The translations under genes and the position numbers were made by a program. The notes beneath the pieces are model-generated. The model saw nothing but the letters and a program-made list of their open reading frames with translations. It was not told where the DNA came from and searched no databases. This document shows, in pieces, positions 22,501 through 34,910 of a stretch of DNA of 64,000 nucleotides. Each line of letters opens with the position of its first letter. Position 1 is the first letter of the stretch. This stretch comes from Gymnothorax reevesii (taxonomy: Eukaryota; Chordata; Actinopteri; Anguilliformes; Muraenidae), in NCBI GenBank assembly GCA_029721435.1, contig CM056592.1, forward strand, positions 37,397,611-37,461,610, written 5' to 3'.

Positions 22501-25085
22501 TAGAGTGAGCGATTAAAACATTCAAAATCGGTTTAACCCATTCGTGAAAACTGTCGTTATGTTGATTGTCTACCATGTTTTTAAATTCAGTAAAGTGGTA
22601 AGAACTCTGTAGTGGGCAAGTGGCTTTGATCAGAGGTAGATGTTTATTGGGACGGCGAAATGTACAGAAAATGTCATTTTGATGTTTGAAAGTTAATTTA
22701 ATGTTTTATTGAAATAAAGATCCATTTTGAAATGAAATTAGTGAGTATGCAGTAAAGCTTTCAAAAGAGATTCTTTTTAAGAGAACAAAACTGAGACACA
22801 TATTTGGCAAAATTAAGTCCCAGAATAGTTTTTCTGTCTCAGCATTACTGGCCTTCTGATGCCACCTGCCTTTCAAACACATCACAATAAGGTATTACTG
22901 ATTTGAGTAGTTACCAGGAAACACATAAGGAAAAAATCAGGGATTAACTGTAGTAAACCGTTAGTTTAATGGAAGTTCTTGAGGAACTCCTGGTCACCAT
23001 TAAAATGTAATGATTATTATTTGAAGAACAGAAAAGGAACTAACTGGCGGTACACCATCAGTTATCAGGCAGTTCCTGAGTGACTTCCAATCAAATTTTA
23101 TAGATCAGCTAATTATTTAGACTATTCCGTATTTGTGCTTCAATTAACTCATCATTTTATAAAATCTGATTAGAGTTACTCAAGAAATGCTCGTTGTGGT
23201 TCACAGGCAGTTAGTTCCTCATTTTTCCCTCATAACTAGACAAATTTTGAACACTTTTCTCTGAAATGTTACCGATGATTCAGTGTTGTGCTAAAGTCAC
23301 AGAGAGTACTGTGGCTGAAATGAAATAATCCAGCATGTAAGCTATAGTGGCTGATGGTGCCAGGGACAGTCAGTTTGTGTGCGCTATGTCTCTCAGAAAG
23401 ATGTGATGTGATGATGTACATGAACCTTTTTTTTTGGCTTTAAATTACTTAGGAGGGCTTTAATACAGACACTATAGGAGGGTCATCAGAGTATACATTA
23501 AAAAGACATGGAATCATCACAGCATTTTTCATTTAATGTTTACATTTTTAGGCCAATGCACTGGATTTGATTTAATTCAGATGTGAGACTTCATCATTCC
23601 ATTGAGAAATTAATTTTAAGTCCAATCTGTACTGAATCATGTCCTGTCTTGGGGGCTCAGTCCCTGGTTTGTTGAATATCTGTACACGCCCCTGCAGGAA
23701 GCCTATGAGGAAAAGAGTTATGGAATGACCAGAACTGAGTGAACCAAAAATTTTATTAGATGAGACTTTTCAAGTGAAAAAAGGAACGCGGAAAGAGGCG
23801 ACTGAAATGCAGAAGAGTCAGTCTACACGTTATCATCGTTTTGTATCTGCTGAAGTATTTTGCGCGATGCATCGAAATGTATGAGAAGGACTGTTAAATG
23901 GTTTAATGTCAATGCGCAAGGTAATGTGATAGTATTTGTATTAGCTGCATAATTGCCTTTGCTGCCGACTTTCTTACAGATTACAGCTCAAATCTGTGCC
24001 GCTTCTGGTCAGATTGAAGATGTTGTTTATCATTTGGAGAATATCTCCATCCAGCCTGATGAATGTTGTCACCGAGTATAGTTTTCAGAGTTTGGAGGGG
24101 AATAACATCAAAGCGTGTATGAGCACTGGCCCCTAGCAATCTCTCTTCTGATTGGGAGAGGTGAAGGATGGTGTCCTGGCACGACCCAGGCTTTGTTCAC
24201 ACACTCTTTGAAGCCAACTTCATATCCTAATTTAACTTGCCACACTTGGTTAGGTCCCTCTTACCAACATAGCGCTTTTCATCACTTCCTGGCTTTTTTC
24301 TTTTTTTTTTTCCCTGAGATTCTGAAAGTGAAGATCACAGAGAGAATTGGCCAGGATTTTTTTTTTTTCTCTCAAGGCAATCCTGCTTTCTTGAGAGGAA
24401 AAAAAAAAAGACTTCACAATGCAAGAAAGCCCAAATACCTGGCCTTCATTTTTATATATTTTATTTATTTAACGACCGCTCACTGGCTTCGCCATAGGCG
24501 GCACCTGCTTCGAGCACCGAGGACATTTCAAATCAGTCAGGACCGGGGAGGTTCACTGCATTTCCTCTCGATCCAATTTCGAGACTCCGTTTGCACAGGT
24601 GTGCGTCAGAGGAGGGAGAGAGAGGAGAAATGAAGATGCAACATCACTTGAACACATGCAGCAGTGAGTTTCCGATTCTCTGCTCGCAAAATGGACGCAT
24701 GCTGGCAAAACACACAATTTTCGCTGGAAAAAATCTTCGTCCAGAAAAAAACAAAGACAGAATATTGACTGCGGTAAAAAAAAGAAATCGTTTCTCCCTG
24801 TATCTAGTTTACACATTTTGCTCTTGGTTGAAATTGAGAAGGCAGTTAATTCTAAATCATTTTTTTGGAACAGGGTGGAGTATTTTGAATGAATCTGCAT
24901 CCTGCGCTATAGAACATGAAGCGTAGTGACTTCCTGACCACTGAGCCATTCAGAGAAGCATTATCCCACTGTGACCGGTGTTACTCCAGCTTAAATCAAT
25001 TCAACAGTGCAGTTAATCCAAAACCGATGGATTTGTGTCACATGACAATGCAAGGGAGTTTCCGCTAAACTGTGTTCCCTTTCAC
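22501..25085. other. Non-coding, no gene recognised
   Basis: AT-rich unique sequence with T runs at about 24299-24311 and 24358-24369 and a poly-A run near 24400. A 172-codon plus ORF at 24115-24633 runs through these homopolymers and has no domain. Confidence 0.4.
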
Positions 25086-25785
25086 CAGTGGTCCTCAAAC
25101 TCGTACCTGGCGCCCCACTGCATATGCTGGTTTTTGTTACAACCACGACTACAATCTTAGCATTTTAACAAGGTGTTGATTTGTCTTAATTAGCTGCATT
25201 CCATGTTTAGCGCAGTTATTTACCACCTTTAGCTGCATTTTTATGGACATATCAACAGTACCATGAAGAATAAAATCCCTCAAATATGTTTTGCTTATTT
25301 TTCCATATTGTGAGGATTTGCAGGTAAAAAACATTTCTAAACAGATCAAAATAGACTCTGGGAAAGTCAGTAAGCTCCAAATTGGGTTGCTGAACATAGG
25401 TGTTTTTTTGAATTCTTTCAAAATTATTTGCCTGAGCTTATAAAATTAACACGAAACGAAACAGGTGTGACTACTGTTTGCCAAATAAATTGTTGGTTTT
25501 TGCAACCATGTGAGGAACCTGTTGATTGTTTAAGTTGATTAAGGGTTTGGTCAAAACGTTTCCCTCTGCAGTTTCTAACATATCTCATTGTGCATATGAA
25601 ATTTTAATTCTTCGTGGCATGTGTAGATTTGTCAAATGTGGCTTAAGAGGACAAATAACTGCTCTAAACACGAATGCACCTAATTAAGGCAAATCAACAG
25701 CTTGTTAAAATCCTAAGATTGCAGTTGTGGTCAGAACAAAAGCAAGCAGACAGTGGGACGTCAGGATGGAGTTTCAGGACCACTG
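25086..25785. mobile_element. Long-TIR hAT MITE (700 bp)
   Basis: Left CAGTGGTCCTCAAACTCGTA and right, in reverse complement, CAGTGGTCCTGAAACTCCAT start terminal repeats that remain similar for about 170 bp (shared AATCTTAG, TTTTAACAAG, GTTGATTTG, TTTAG-GCAGTTATTT). The flanking octamers CCTTTCAC and CCTTACAT agree at 6 of 8 positions, as expected for an aged hAT duplication. The AT-rich middle has no transposase ORF. Confidence 0.9.
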
Positions 25786-28259
25786 CCTTACATAATGCTC
25801 ATCCGTCAGGAGAGAGCTAATGGGGGCTGTATTGCAGAACAGGCTGTTCATTTACAGAAATGCGCACCTATCTGGAGTTAAGATATGCTGGCCATATCAA
25901 AAGTTTGTTATGGACCAAAAAAATAAGTACAGCATTGTGTTGTTTTTGAGGATTGGGACATCTTGGTTATTTTTCGTTCCATTTGCTGTTTCTGCAAACA
26001 AGAACAGCATAACTTTTGAAAAATCAAAATGCGCATAGCGAGAAGGTCCCTCAGGTCGCAACAGTAAATCTTGTCAAAAGTCAGAAACCCAGAAATGACA
26101 TTATTTGTTTTCAGGATGAGCTATTTAAAATTTTGTCTCTGTATTTCTCCATTATACTCCTCCCCTTGGCGTGTTATTCATGCTGTTTTCACTCTGAGCT
26201 TCACCAAAAAAAAAAAAAAAAACCTGTGAAAATGAGGATCACGATAACGCTAACAGATTGGTGGAAGGAGACGGCGCAAGGTGGAACATGTCAGCAAAGC
26301 GGGAAATATCTGCCTCGTTAAACACAGAAACGATTTTTACTGCTTTTCTGCGTGAGCTGACCCTAACTTCAGCATCGAGGAAAAGCGCGACTGCAAATTG
26401 AGAGGATGACAAATGGGCACCTTGAACTTCTCCGGATTCTCTCCGGAAACGCATTTCTGAGAGGCCAGTTCAGCACGCGGCGATGGGTTAGGGGGTAGAA
26501 GGATTAAAAATGCTCTCGGATGGCACCGTGACTGTGATCGCACACAAAAAAAAAAGATCATACCTGAAGAGTAATCACAAGTCCGCAAGGGCTACTCACA
26601 CACCTACATATTCACACATTTGTACAACCGAGTTTAGAAATTCTAAAACCATCATAACCTTAACTATATCAGGGGCCATCAGTATTCTCATTCGCTAAGT
26701 AGAAGCTCTTACCTACATTGACCGACAGCATGAAAAAAATATATTTTATCGAATATACTGTATACAAGCCATATCATTGTTCTAATCATAGTTTCTTACC
26801 GTTGGACCAGTCTGAACACAGACAGGATAATAACATACTGCTAGGAATACAATACTGTTATTGCGGTACTTAATCATGTGCACGGACCAGAGAACAGCAC
26901 ACACTGCAGTCCGAGCGTGTTTGGACAGTCACTGTGGGGCTGTAAATCTCGCAAAGATCACTGACATGGATGTAAATACCCACAAATCACAGCTGACATG
27001 CTTCACCTTACCCTCATATGTATTGCTTCATTTCAAATCGAGCGTTGCGAGCGGCACGGAGCCCAGACAACAGAAATTGCATCATTATTCTAATGCCAAC
27101 GGACAACACTGCACGTACCCTGAATACTATAACAGAACAGGGTTTAGAACCCAGCTGCAACGGCCTTGGTTATTTAGACTAGATTTTTCCATCTGCAGCA
27201 AAATGCGGTCATCTCTCTCATGCCGGGATTAAAAGCATTAGCATCACTCCGTCGCTGGGATTCTGAGGTCGTCTGCGTCGCTCCAGCTGCACTGGCGTCA
27301 GTAGAATAGACGACGTGCTTCGTCTAAAGCCAGCGAGTGCGTAGGACTGCAGACTGGTGGGCCGTTAGTTGGAGGACATCCCACAGGATGTAACAGCCCT
27401 GCGTCTGACGGAGATGGAGAATCGAAACAGCAGAGGAACCGACTCCCTCTGAAGACTGTGGAGAAGACAGGGATGTTGATTTTTTTTTTTTCTCGCTCTT
27501 TTTTTAGGAACCTGGCAGGAACAAATGTCAGCTTTGTAACAAGAATAAAGTAGCATAAAACTCCCGTTTCAGAATAGCCTTTGCGAGAAAAGAAAACGAC
27601 TCTTATTGCAGCTAGCATCAGACAGCCTGAGCGATTTGTCGAAAGTAGGTACTCGATGAGTACGTCACGGACTTACAACTCGGTAGCACAGTGTGTACTT
27701 GCGCACGGACAGTGGATGCAAAACTCATCGCATACTTTTTCTACGCCGTTGTGTTCAATGTAATTCTGGGTAACGAGATTAGATTACCAGGTTGATGACA
27801 GTAAGCATGATGGAGCAGTGGTGATCTATTGTTGTCTGTATGTGTGTGTGTGTTTGTGTGCAAGTGTGTGTGGTGATAGGGGGGTCTCAACACACACTGT
27901 GAACAGTTACAGTAATGCAAACCACAAACCATGGAACCAACATCATACAGCACCAAGGCATAATGTACTTGTAGTTGTACATGCGATTAAAATGACAAGG
28001 ACAGTTTCAATGCCGTTTCACTACCCAAGCTCATAAAGCATAACCTCAGTGCTTTCGTTGAATCCAACCACAGCCTTGCTACGGGCCCTTGTTTCTTGCT
28101 TTTCAGCACCCCTAAGCAAAAAAAGTTTATTTCACGAGAGGGATAAAAAGATAATTGCCCAAAGTGAAATACGAATCTGTGCCGCTTGACTTTTTTTTTT
28201 CAAAGCCCCTGACTGAACATAAGGCAATCGAGAGGAACTTCCAGTGTTTCCGAGGGTAC
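25786..28259. other. Non-coding, no gene recognised
   Basis: Unique sequence with homopolymer A runs (about 26206-26221) and T runs (about 27480-27491), and a (TG)n tract near 27838-27871. The 26220-26560 and 26880-27230 stretches are of higher complexity and could be regulatory, without direct evidence. Confidence 0.35.
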
Positions 28260-28870
28260 GGTAATTATTAATTTCAAGGAATTTCTCTGTATTGCTGGTG
28301 GCCATTTAATGCCTATTTCTTCTCTGCAAAGCACCCTCTGACACATTGAAAGGCAGCAGAAGATTTATTTTGTCTTTATTTCAGCCTGACAAGTTGGGTA
28401 ATGCTTTATAGCTTTTCCCTCCGCTCTGGGTAGAATGGAAATAATATGTTTTCTTCATCTTTGCCGGATGAGGTATCAATCTTATAATCTGCGATGAAGT
28501 GGAGGGGAGATGGCTCACCCAAGCTTAAACAATATACTGCATTTCCAAGGTTTTTTAATAAGTATGAAAAATGAATAGTAATATGCTCGTTGCCGTGACA
28601 CCAGGAAGAGGTGGGGAGGGGGGAGGGGGGAGGGCCAAGGGTGTGGGCGGCACGACGCATTTTCGATGGCGTTCTTGCTTAGCTCCAGCCGCAGACGCCG
28701 ATGTTGTGACTGTAAAATTTCTGTCGACATAATCTCCGGTCCTCGCGCTGCGTCTTACCTCATTGGGAAGATGATTGCGAGCTCGGAGGTGAGCACCGAC
28801 TTGAGGTGCCGCAGGATCTTAATAATAGTGCCGGGGTTTATGATTCAGACGGCGAAATGGACTGACTGAC
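28260..28870. other. Candidate conserved non-coding element
   Basis: High-complexity, non-repetitive sequence with balanced base composition and few low-complexity runs apart from a GGGGAGG tract at about 28610-28632. It includes TTTAATGCC, AATAGTAATATG and CTTAATAATAG blocks of the AT-core type bound by homeodomain factors. Short ORFs occur on both strands without splice signals. This is inferred from texture only. Confidence 0.25.
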
Positions 28871-29729
28871 CCGTCTAATTTATGCCGAGCGCTCGCCGAG
28901 AAGATGCTGGAGCGCCACCTCCTCCTCGACTCCCTGCACACACCTCCTTAACCCCCCACGTACGCGAGTTTATCCCTCCCCCCCGACAGGTATCAGCATG
29001 CTGCGACTCACGCCGGCTTAATCTCCTACACTGCAGGATAGAGCCAGGAAAAAAAGGTCAAGCCGTATAGAGAAATCTACTCCTCTCTAGACTCCAGTCA
29101 GCTTGCTAGCAGGACGCTGAAGGGCGCAGTATGTAGCCTGAGCCGGAGGTCAGGAGTTCAGGGGTCAGTGGGGCTAGGCGTTTTTCACGATTTATCACGC
29201 AGCCACATTAAGCTGTGGACAGTAGGAGTGCTGTTTCGCCAGAGGATAAACCAGACGGCGGTCAAAAGGTCCTGGGATTACGAACAGATGTTAAAAACCA
29301 ATCAGAGCTGGAGGTTGATTTGCAGTGCTTTGGCGACGGCACGTGGGCGCAGTGGACTAAGTGAGCAAACCTGCAGAGCAGTCGAGCGAGGACCTTAACT
29401 CGTATGTTGGTGAGAATGACTGGTGAGATATTTCTTGCGGAACGGTCATGGTTAGATCGAGTCAGACTTAGGAAATCAGAAAAGATGTCATGGACATGAC
29501 AACACCCACGGGCTTTTTTCCTCACAGATTACTTTGCATCACATTTCTTGGAAAAAAAAAAAAACCCTCCTTCAATCAAGACTTGCACTCAAAAGATCTT
29601 TGCTTTTACCCTCCTGTCAAAGCGCGACTGCCTTTTGATCAGTTAGACAGACACATATGAGCATTCGACGACCTGACCTGCCTGAGTAATGTCTCGGTGT
29701 TATGATCGTACGCTATTCTAATAGCAGAA

Positions 29730-30170
29730 AACTAATCCTGAGCAAATTCCTCGAATCGCAGATGCTGATGGGAATCAAACTGAAATGTGAAAAGCACCTT
29801 CAAAAGCGAAGGTCTCATTGCACTGGTATCACAAATCAAGTGCTTTAATAATGCACGCACCTCATATATCACATCAAAAGCTATTTCAATTTTCATTTTC
29901 AGACCAATGCCTACAGTAGATGCCTCAATTTGGGCCTCAGTGACATAATTGCAGGTGGAAATAAGCGATTGCAATGTCTTCATTTGTTAACTATGGGCGG
30001 CAAAGATGACAACAGGGATGAACTGCTAATCTTTGGGGAACAGTGCCATCATCCCCAACAACTCAATCAGACACCGAAAACCGCGATTAAATGTGACACT
30101 GCTGCATTCATCTCGTGCTGGACACGACTGGGCTGGGCGTGACAATGATCGCATGCCAAGATAAGGCATG
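29730..30170. other. Candidate conserved non-coding element
   Basis: A complex, repeat-free stretch including AAATCAAGTGCTTTAATAAT, TTGGGCCTCAGTGACATAAT and TAATTGCAGGTGGAAAT (TAAT core beside an E-box CAGGTG). It is open on both strands for 70-83 codons without recognisable protein similarity. A regulatory element is the simplest guess, but conservation could not be tested. Confidence 0.3.
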
Positions 30171-30216
30171 TACTAAAGTATTATTATTGCCATTAATTAT
30201 CTCCGCTGTCATTATC

Positions 30217-30414
30217 TTAACCCTTTGAACGCCGAATACATTTTCGAGGAATTAAGGACATAATTATCCTGAGCTGTTGGAAACCTATCGTGCGGCAACT
30301 TGTGCAGGGGAGCTCTTTTAAACAAGTTGCCACACGATAGGTTTTCAACAGCATCTGATTTTCATAATTACATTATTGGGGAACTATAGTTGGCTATGGC
30401 GTTCAAAGGGTTAA
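30217..30414. mobile_element. piggyBac-type MITE, copy 2
   Basis: TTAA at both ends, with perfect 13-bp terminal repeats CCCTTTGAACGCC / GGCGTTCAAAGGG. The interior carries the same inverted CTGTTGGAAACCTATCGTG core and GCAGGGGAGCTC loop as copy 1 at 6238-6458, with the loop in the opposite orientation relative to the arms. 198 bp, non-coding. Confidence 0.95.
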
Positions 30415-31502
30415 AAGAGTAGTCCACCCAAAATTGAAAATTTTGCCATGTTTCTACTCGTGCCTACGCCGGGTAACACTCGGGTGAGATTTGTTAGTCC
30501 GCACAACACATTGGCAGGATGGCAGCACGACTCCGTAGAGGCCTTCTCCAAGACAACTGAAGCCCATGAGGACTTGTTCATTAGAGTTCTTTGGAGTCTA
30601 AAAATGACCATAAAATGACTTCCATACGACACCTGCAGCACAAACCAAGTCTCCTGAAGCGAAGTGATCCCACTGTGACTGAAAAGCACCTGTACCCCGC
30701 CATTATCGGGGGCAGATCTTCACAGCAGCTTTTGTTTTTCAAAAATGCTCACAACTGCACACACTTGACCTCGCACCTCGGCTGTTTATCCTGGTTCAAA
30801 TAAATAAGGCTGGGCAAAGAACTGCTCTTCTTCTACAGCAGACATTTTTGTCTCTGTTTGAATTTCTTATCAGTAATCAGTAAGCGTTAGCGGCCAGTTG
30901 AAAAAAGCTCTTCCCGTGCCTGTAACATTCTGCAATATTTTTTTCCGAGAATATCAAAGGCCTGACCCAACTCTGCCTCTGATTGGTTTACCCTGATATT
31001 CATACCCAAACTGTAACCAATCTCCTCATGCCTAAGCCATAGTAATCCAATAAAGGAAGGTAACGAGTACTAGCTAGTCTGAGGCATGATAGGGTGGGTC
31101 ATGACTTCCCTATCCTTGGATAAAAAAAAAAACAAAAAAAAACATTTCCAGCAGTGTAAAGAAGTGTTCTGGAGAGACTGCAAGATCTTGTCAAACAGAG
31201 CGTGAAGATTTCTGCCCAATTATGGTGCGACTCAGGTCTTTTTCAGTCACAGTGCGATCGTTCAGGAGACTTGGATTGTGCCACAGGAGCTGTGCAGAGC
31301 AATTTCATGATGGTTTTTGGCCGGTTTTAGGACTCCCGAGAACTCTAATGAACAAGTCTGCATGGACTTCAATTGTTTTGGAGAAGGCTGCCACAAAATT
31401 GAGCTGGCGTCCTCCCTAACAAACTTCCCTGTGTTTCAACTGGCAAGAGGGTGAGTGGATAATATGGCAGAATTTTCAATTTTGGGTGAACTGCTCCTTT
31501 AA
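30411..31502. mobile_element. 1.1-kb foldback element with TTAA ends
   Basis: Left AAGAGTAGTCCACCCAAAAT and right, in reverse complement, AAAGGAGCAGTTCACCCAAA start terminal inverted repeats of about 280 bp (30411-30690 and 31215-31502), containing TTGAAAATTTTGCCAT, TCTCCTGAAGCG and CACTGTGACTGAAAAG. The ~500-bp centre is unrelated to the arms and non-coding. GTAGTTCACCCAAAATTGAA-type ends are a common fish transposon signature. The left TTAA (30411-30414) is also the right TTAA of the neighbouring piggyBac MITE. Confidence 0.85.
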
Positions 31503-32448
31503 GACTGTTGCCTCTATTTTTGCACCAGCTACATGTCCCGCCAATGCCGTAGATGGAGTATTACTGCTATGATATATTCCGCAGTCGTCTGTTAATCACT
31601 TCACCCGAGATTGAGTTCACGAAGACGCACCTACTACCAGATGATTAAAAACAACAGCTGAGTAATCAAAACAAGGGGCCGGACAGAACCGACGTAATAA
31701 ATTCTTGAATGAACCAATGTTATGAATTCTTGAATGGAAGCAACCCGAGAAACAACTACATCTGCTAAGACGAAGAGGGGCCGTTGAGAGGGCCCATTTA
31801 ATTAAGGTCAGTTACTTGAAAGCAAAAAAAAAAAAATGTGGCCATTCTTCAAAAAAAAAAAACTGAGAATGGCGTACTCATTGACAAGCTCAGCTCAATG
31901 AGCAGACTGGCTTTATGGAGGCGATGCTCCGCTGGGCCTGGCGTGACTGTGAGACAAGCGCCAGCACTCGACCATGGCGGTGTCTCAGGTGTCATATTGG
32001 AGCCACAATGTCCAGGCTGCCTTGGCTGCCAGCGCATAGAAAACGCAACTGTTCTGCTCTCAGAATCTTCCCTAAAAATATCCCTGTCATATTAATAAAT
32101 AAAATTTAAAAAAATAAAAAAACACCTGGGACACACATGTCCGTCGTCTTTTGAACCATCTCTGAGACGCTGCATATGTTTGGGGTATTTCCACAAGGGT
32201 TAAGTGCCTTAGAACACTCTGAAATCTCGCTGTCGAAGTATTTACCGCCGTGCACACCACGGCTTTCAGCTGGAGTAAATGATGCTGATTCATCAGAAAA
32301 CGGCAGAGCTCATACATCATGAATGGCGTGCCCTCAATTTTCTCCGTCGTGCTCCTCGCTGTGTGTTTGCGGCAGCGTGGACCGAACGCACGGCGAAAGC
32401 CTGCTTTTAAACAGCGTTAATGTCTTTGAGAGAAAATCCCGCACAGCA
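31503..32448. other. Non-coding, no gene recognised
   Basis: Unique sequence with two A runs (about 31825-31836 and 31850-31862) and an A/T tract near 32100-32120. No exon was supported. Confidence 0.4.
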
Positions 32449-33958
32449 GGGGCGTGTATAGGGCCTGGCTACTGGGCTAGAGCCTGGGGTATTTTTTCTT
32501 TAGCCCGGGGCCTTTTCTTACGGTTAAAAAATAAGACGAGCATGAACTTGGAGCTCTTGCAACCACTGAGTCTTTAGCCTATATTGTACTATGTTATTCG
32601 CGGCGTGTGGTAGTAAGTTACCAAAGTTACGGGGACGCTTGTGTCCGTTTCATTCACTGATCTATATAGAATAACTTTCTTGTCGTGGCTATCCACCGCG
32701 ACATCAGCTAGCAAAATAGCCTACTGTTCAACTGACCGCTGGCCAATTATCAGGACCCCAAAGAAAATAGACTAGTATAGATCTATAACTGCAGCTTTTC
32801 TCATATTTATCATACTCTAATGAAGATAAATAAATCATTTTTCACCTGGACCAAGCAGTCACCGATTTCATTCATTCTGAGCGAATAATCCTCAACATGC
32901 GGGACTTCAGATCAGAGTGGAAGGGAGCATCCAATCTAATCCATCACGATATAAGATAAGAGATTGATGTTGGTACGAGCCATGCATCCATGCGTCCAGT
33001 GGCAAATGGTTTTATTTGGATAGCTCGTATCAACATCAGTCGCTAAACTTCTATCCTAATGGATTAGATTGGATGCACTCTTCCACTCTGGTCTGAAGTC
33101 CTGCCTGAAGTCTGGTCATTAGTCTGCGGTCTGGGTGCAAGGTGATTTTTTTTCATTAGAGCACGATAAAGATGAGAAAACCTGTGGTTCTTCGATTTAA
33201 AGTCTATTTTCTATGGGGTTGCGATAATTAGCCGGCGGTCAGTTGAAAAGTATTTTGTCAAAAGCAGCTGATGTTCAAGATACTGGTTCGGAAACTAACT
33301 TCGCTTCCCCAATATACTCCAGTGACGATCATGATATGCTTATCAGCGCAATGGCTCAACTAGTAGCCTGCGTCATGAAGCCTACGGTCACAAAGCAGTC
33401 TGTTTTTTTGGGCTAATAACCTCGGTCATCGTCCTCACTTTCTGATATCACAAAATTTGCTCTCTGAGCCACATTATTAGTCACCAAACCCAAGGTCTAA
33501 TAGACTGTTGGACTTCCGCAGCAGACCTAGTTTACTTGCTATTTAGCTCATTGTGGAGCACTTTAATCGTGATTGTCAGGCGGGCATTCAAAAATCTACC
33601 GCGTACACAACTCAGCAGTCAGAGAAAAGATTGAATGGGTTGACATTTTCTCTGATGCATGAGTACAGCCGTGCTGTGATTGGCTGTTGGCAAGTACAAT
33701 GGTACCACAGCCGGTACCAGAGCTGTGATTGGCTGATGTACGTAATAGTACCAACCTACCAGCAGAAAAAAAAATCTGAAGACACTTGAACCAGGTGCTG
33801 ACTGTATCTTGAGTGATTTTATTTTTTTTTACCTTCATTAATGGGTGTGAATTTACAAGTGTTCCCCGGTATCTTTTGTGGTAAGTTGAGGGTTTCTGTC
33901 TCGCAGCTTCCTCTGGGCTAAGCCCCGGATCTCCCACCATCCTGGATCCACCCCTACC
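32449..33958. mobile_element. hAT-like non-autonomous element (about 1.5 kb)
   Basis: The left end CAGGGGCGTGTATAGGGCC resembles the CAGGGGCG starts of many hAT elements, and its first 180 bp recur at 22316-22500. The right end, in reverse complement, reads TAGGGGTGGATCCAGGATGG with GGGGCTTAGCCC close by, mirroring GGGCTAGAGCCTGGGG at the left. The interior contains a large imperfect palindrome (separate entry) and no intact transposase. The end assignment is inferred from this partial symmetry; target duplications were not resolved. Confidence 0.6.
32726..33246. repeat. 520-bp imperfect palindrome
   Basis: The left arm 32726-32980 and right arm 33023-33246 are inverted copies separated by a ~42-bp loop. 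Paired blocks include TTCAACTGACCGCTGG with its partner at 33237-33248, AAGAAAATAGAC with GTCTATTTTCTATGG, GACTTCAGATCAGAGTGGAA with TTCCACTCTGGTCTGAAGTC, and ATCCAATCTAATCCAT with ATGGATTAGATTGGAT. It lies inside the hAT-like element, so it could be an inverted duplication of that element's interior or a nested foldback element. Confidence 0.9.
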
Positions 33959-34430
33959 GCACAGCGAAGTAGCTGCGCAGGCACATACTCACGCAGCAGT
34001 TTAGGTGATGAAACAATATGATTCTTCTCGCAAAATTAGATGCAGCGAACAGGCAGAGGTGACACAATCTTCTCCCGAAAGACCATAAGTCTGCCGAGCA
34101 GGAAGTCAGAGCGGCGCACGCAATCAACCCGCGTTGCTGCGGGATCAAGGCCGATTTGTCGAGCTGTTGTTTCCATGCATGTAACTGTAAACGTGGGCGG
34201 AAATGTGTAAACACACATTTGGTTGACTGCCAAGTATTCACAGCATGGCTGAGATAACACTCACGCGATCCGTTATGTTAATGACAGACATACAAGACGA
34301 TAATGAGCACATTACTGAGTGCAGACAGCAAATCCCTGCATCCTTCTGCATTTTTGCTTTTAACTTGCAAATTCATAGTACTTTGCATGGGTCTCTTAGA
34401 ATGCACACACTGATATGGAGTCTGTAAGTG
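33959..34430. other. Non-coding, no gene recognised
   Basis: Unique sequence. Minus-strand ORFs at 33954-34260 overlap in two frames and carry no domain. Confidence 0.4.
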
Positions 34431-34910
34431 CTCTCCTTCAAAGGCAGCTGATTGACTTCCCTGATGGCTAAATGCGCCTCACAATTAGCATTACTGACAT
34501 GATACCATAAAGGAATCCCTTCGGAGACAAGAAAAGCAATAAATGCCGTCCAGTCAAAATTCCAGTACAGGGAAAAAATCAAAAGCAAAGACATAACATC
34601 ATGATTGGAAATCTCAGTCTGAAGAAGCCGCAGCTTTTAATATTATTACTGCTATTGATTTAAAAAAAAAAAGTCTGAAATTCAGAACACACTCCTTATC
34701 CAAGAATATCCGGAAGACATTGTCCTCCGGAGACATAACCATTTTGATTAGATTTACACTATCTTCTCCTCGAGGTTCGTTCGTGCATGAGTAAGCAGGC
34801 CTCAATGGCACCTTTACTTTAGCGGCGCGGCTCTTGAATTGCAAATGTTCAAACAGAGGCGATGGCATCCAACAACACATCCCACCATATCTTAAGAAAA
34901 ATGCAAATCC
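34431..34910. other. Candidate conserved non-coding element
   Basis: Complex repeat-free sequence with GCAGCTGATTGACTTCCC, GCCTCACAATTAGCATTAC, AAGCAATAAATGC and TTTTAATATTATTACTGC blocks. There is no splice-bounded reading frame. The texture suggests an enhancer of a developmental gene, with no direct evidence. Confidence 0.25.

Noticed and set aside
24115..24633. Longest ORF in the window (172 codons, plus)
   Set aside because: It crosses two T runs and an A run giving poly-Phe/Lys, with no recognised motif.
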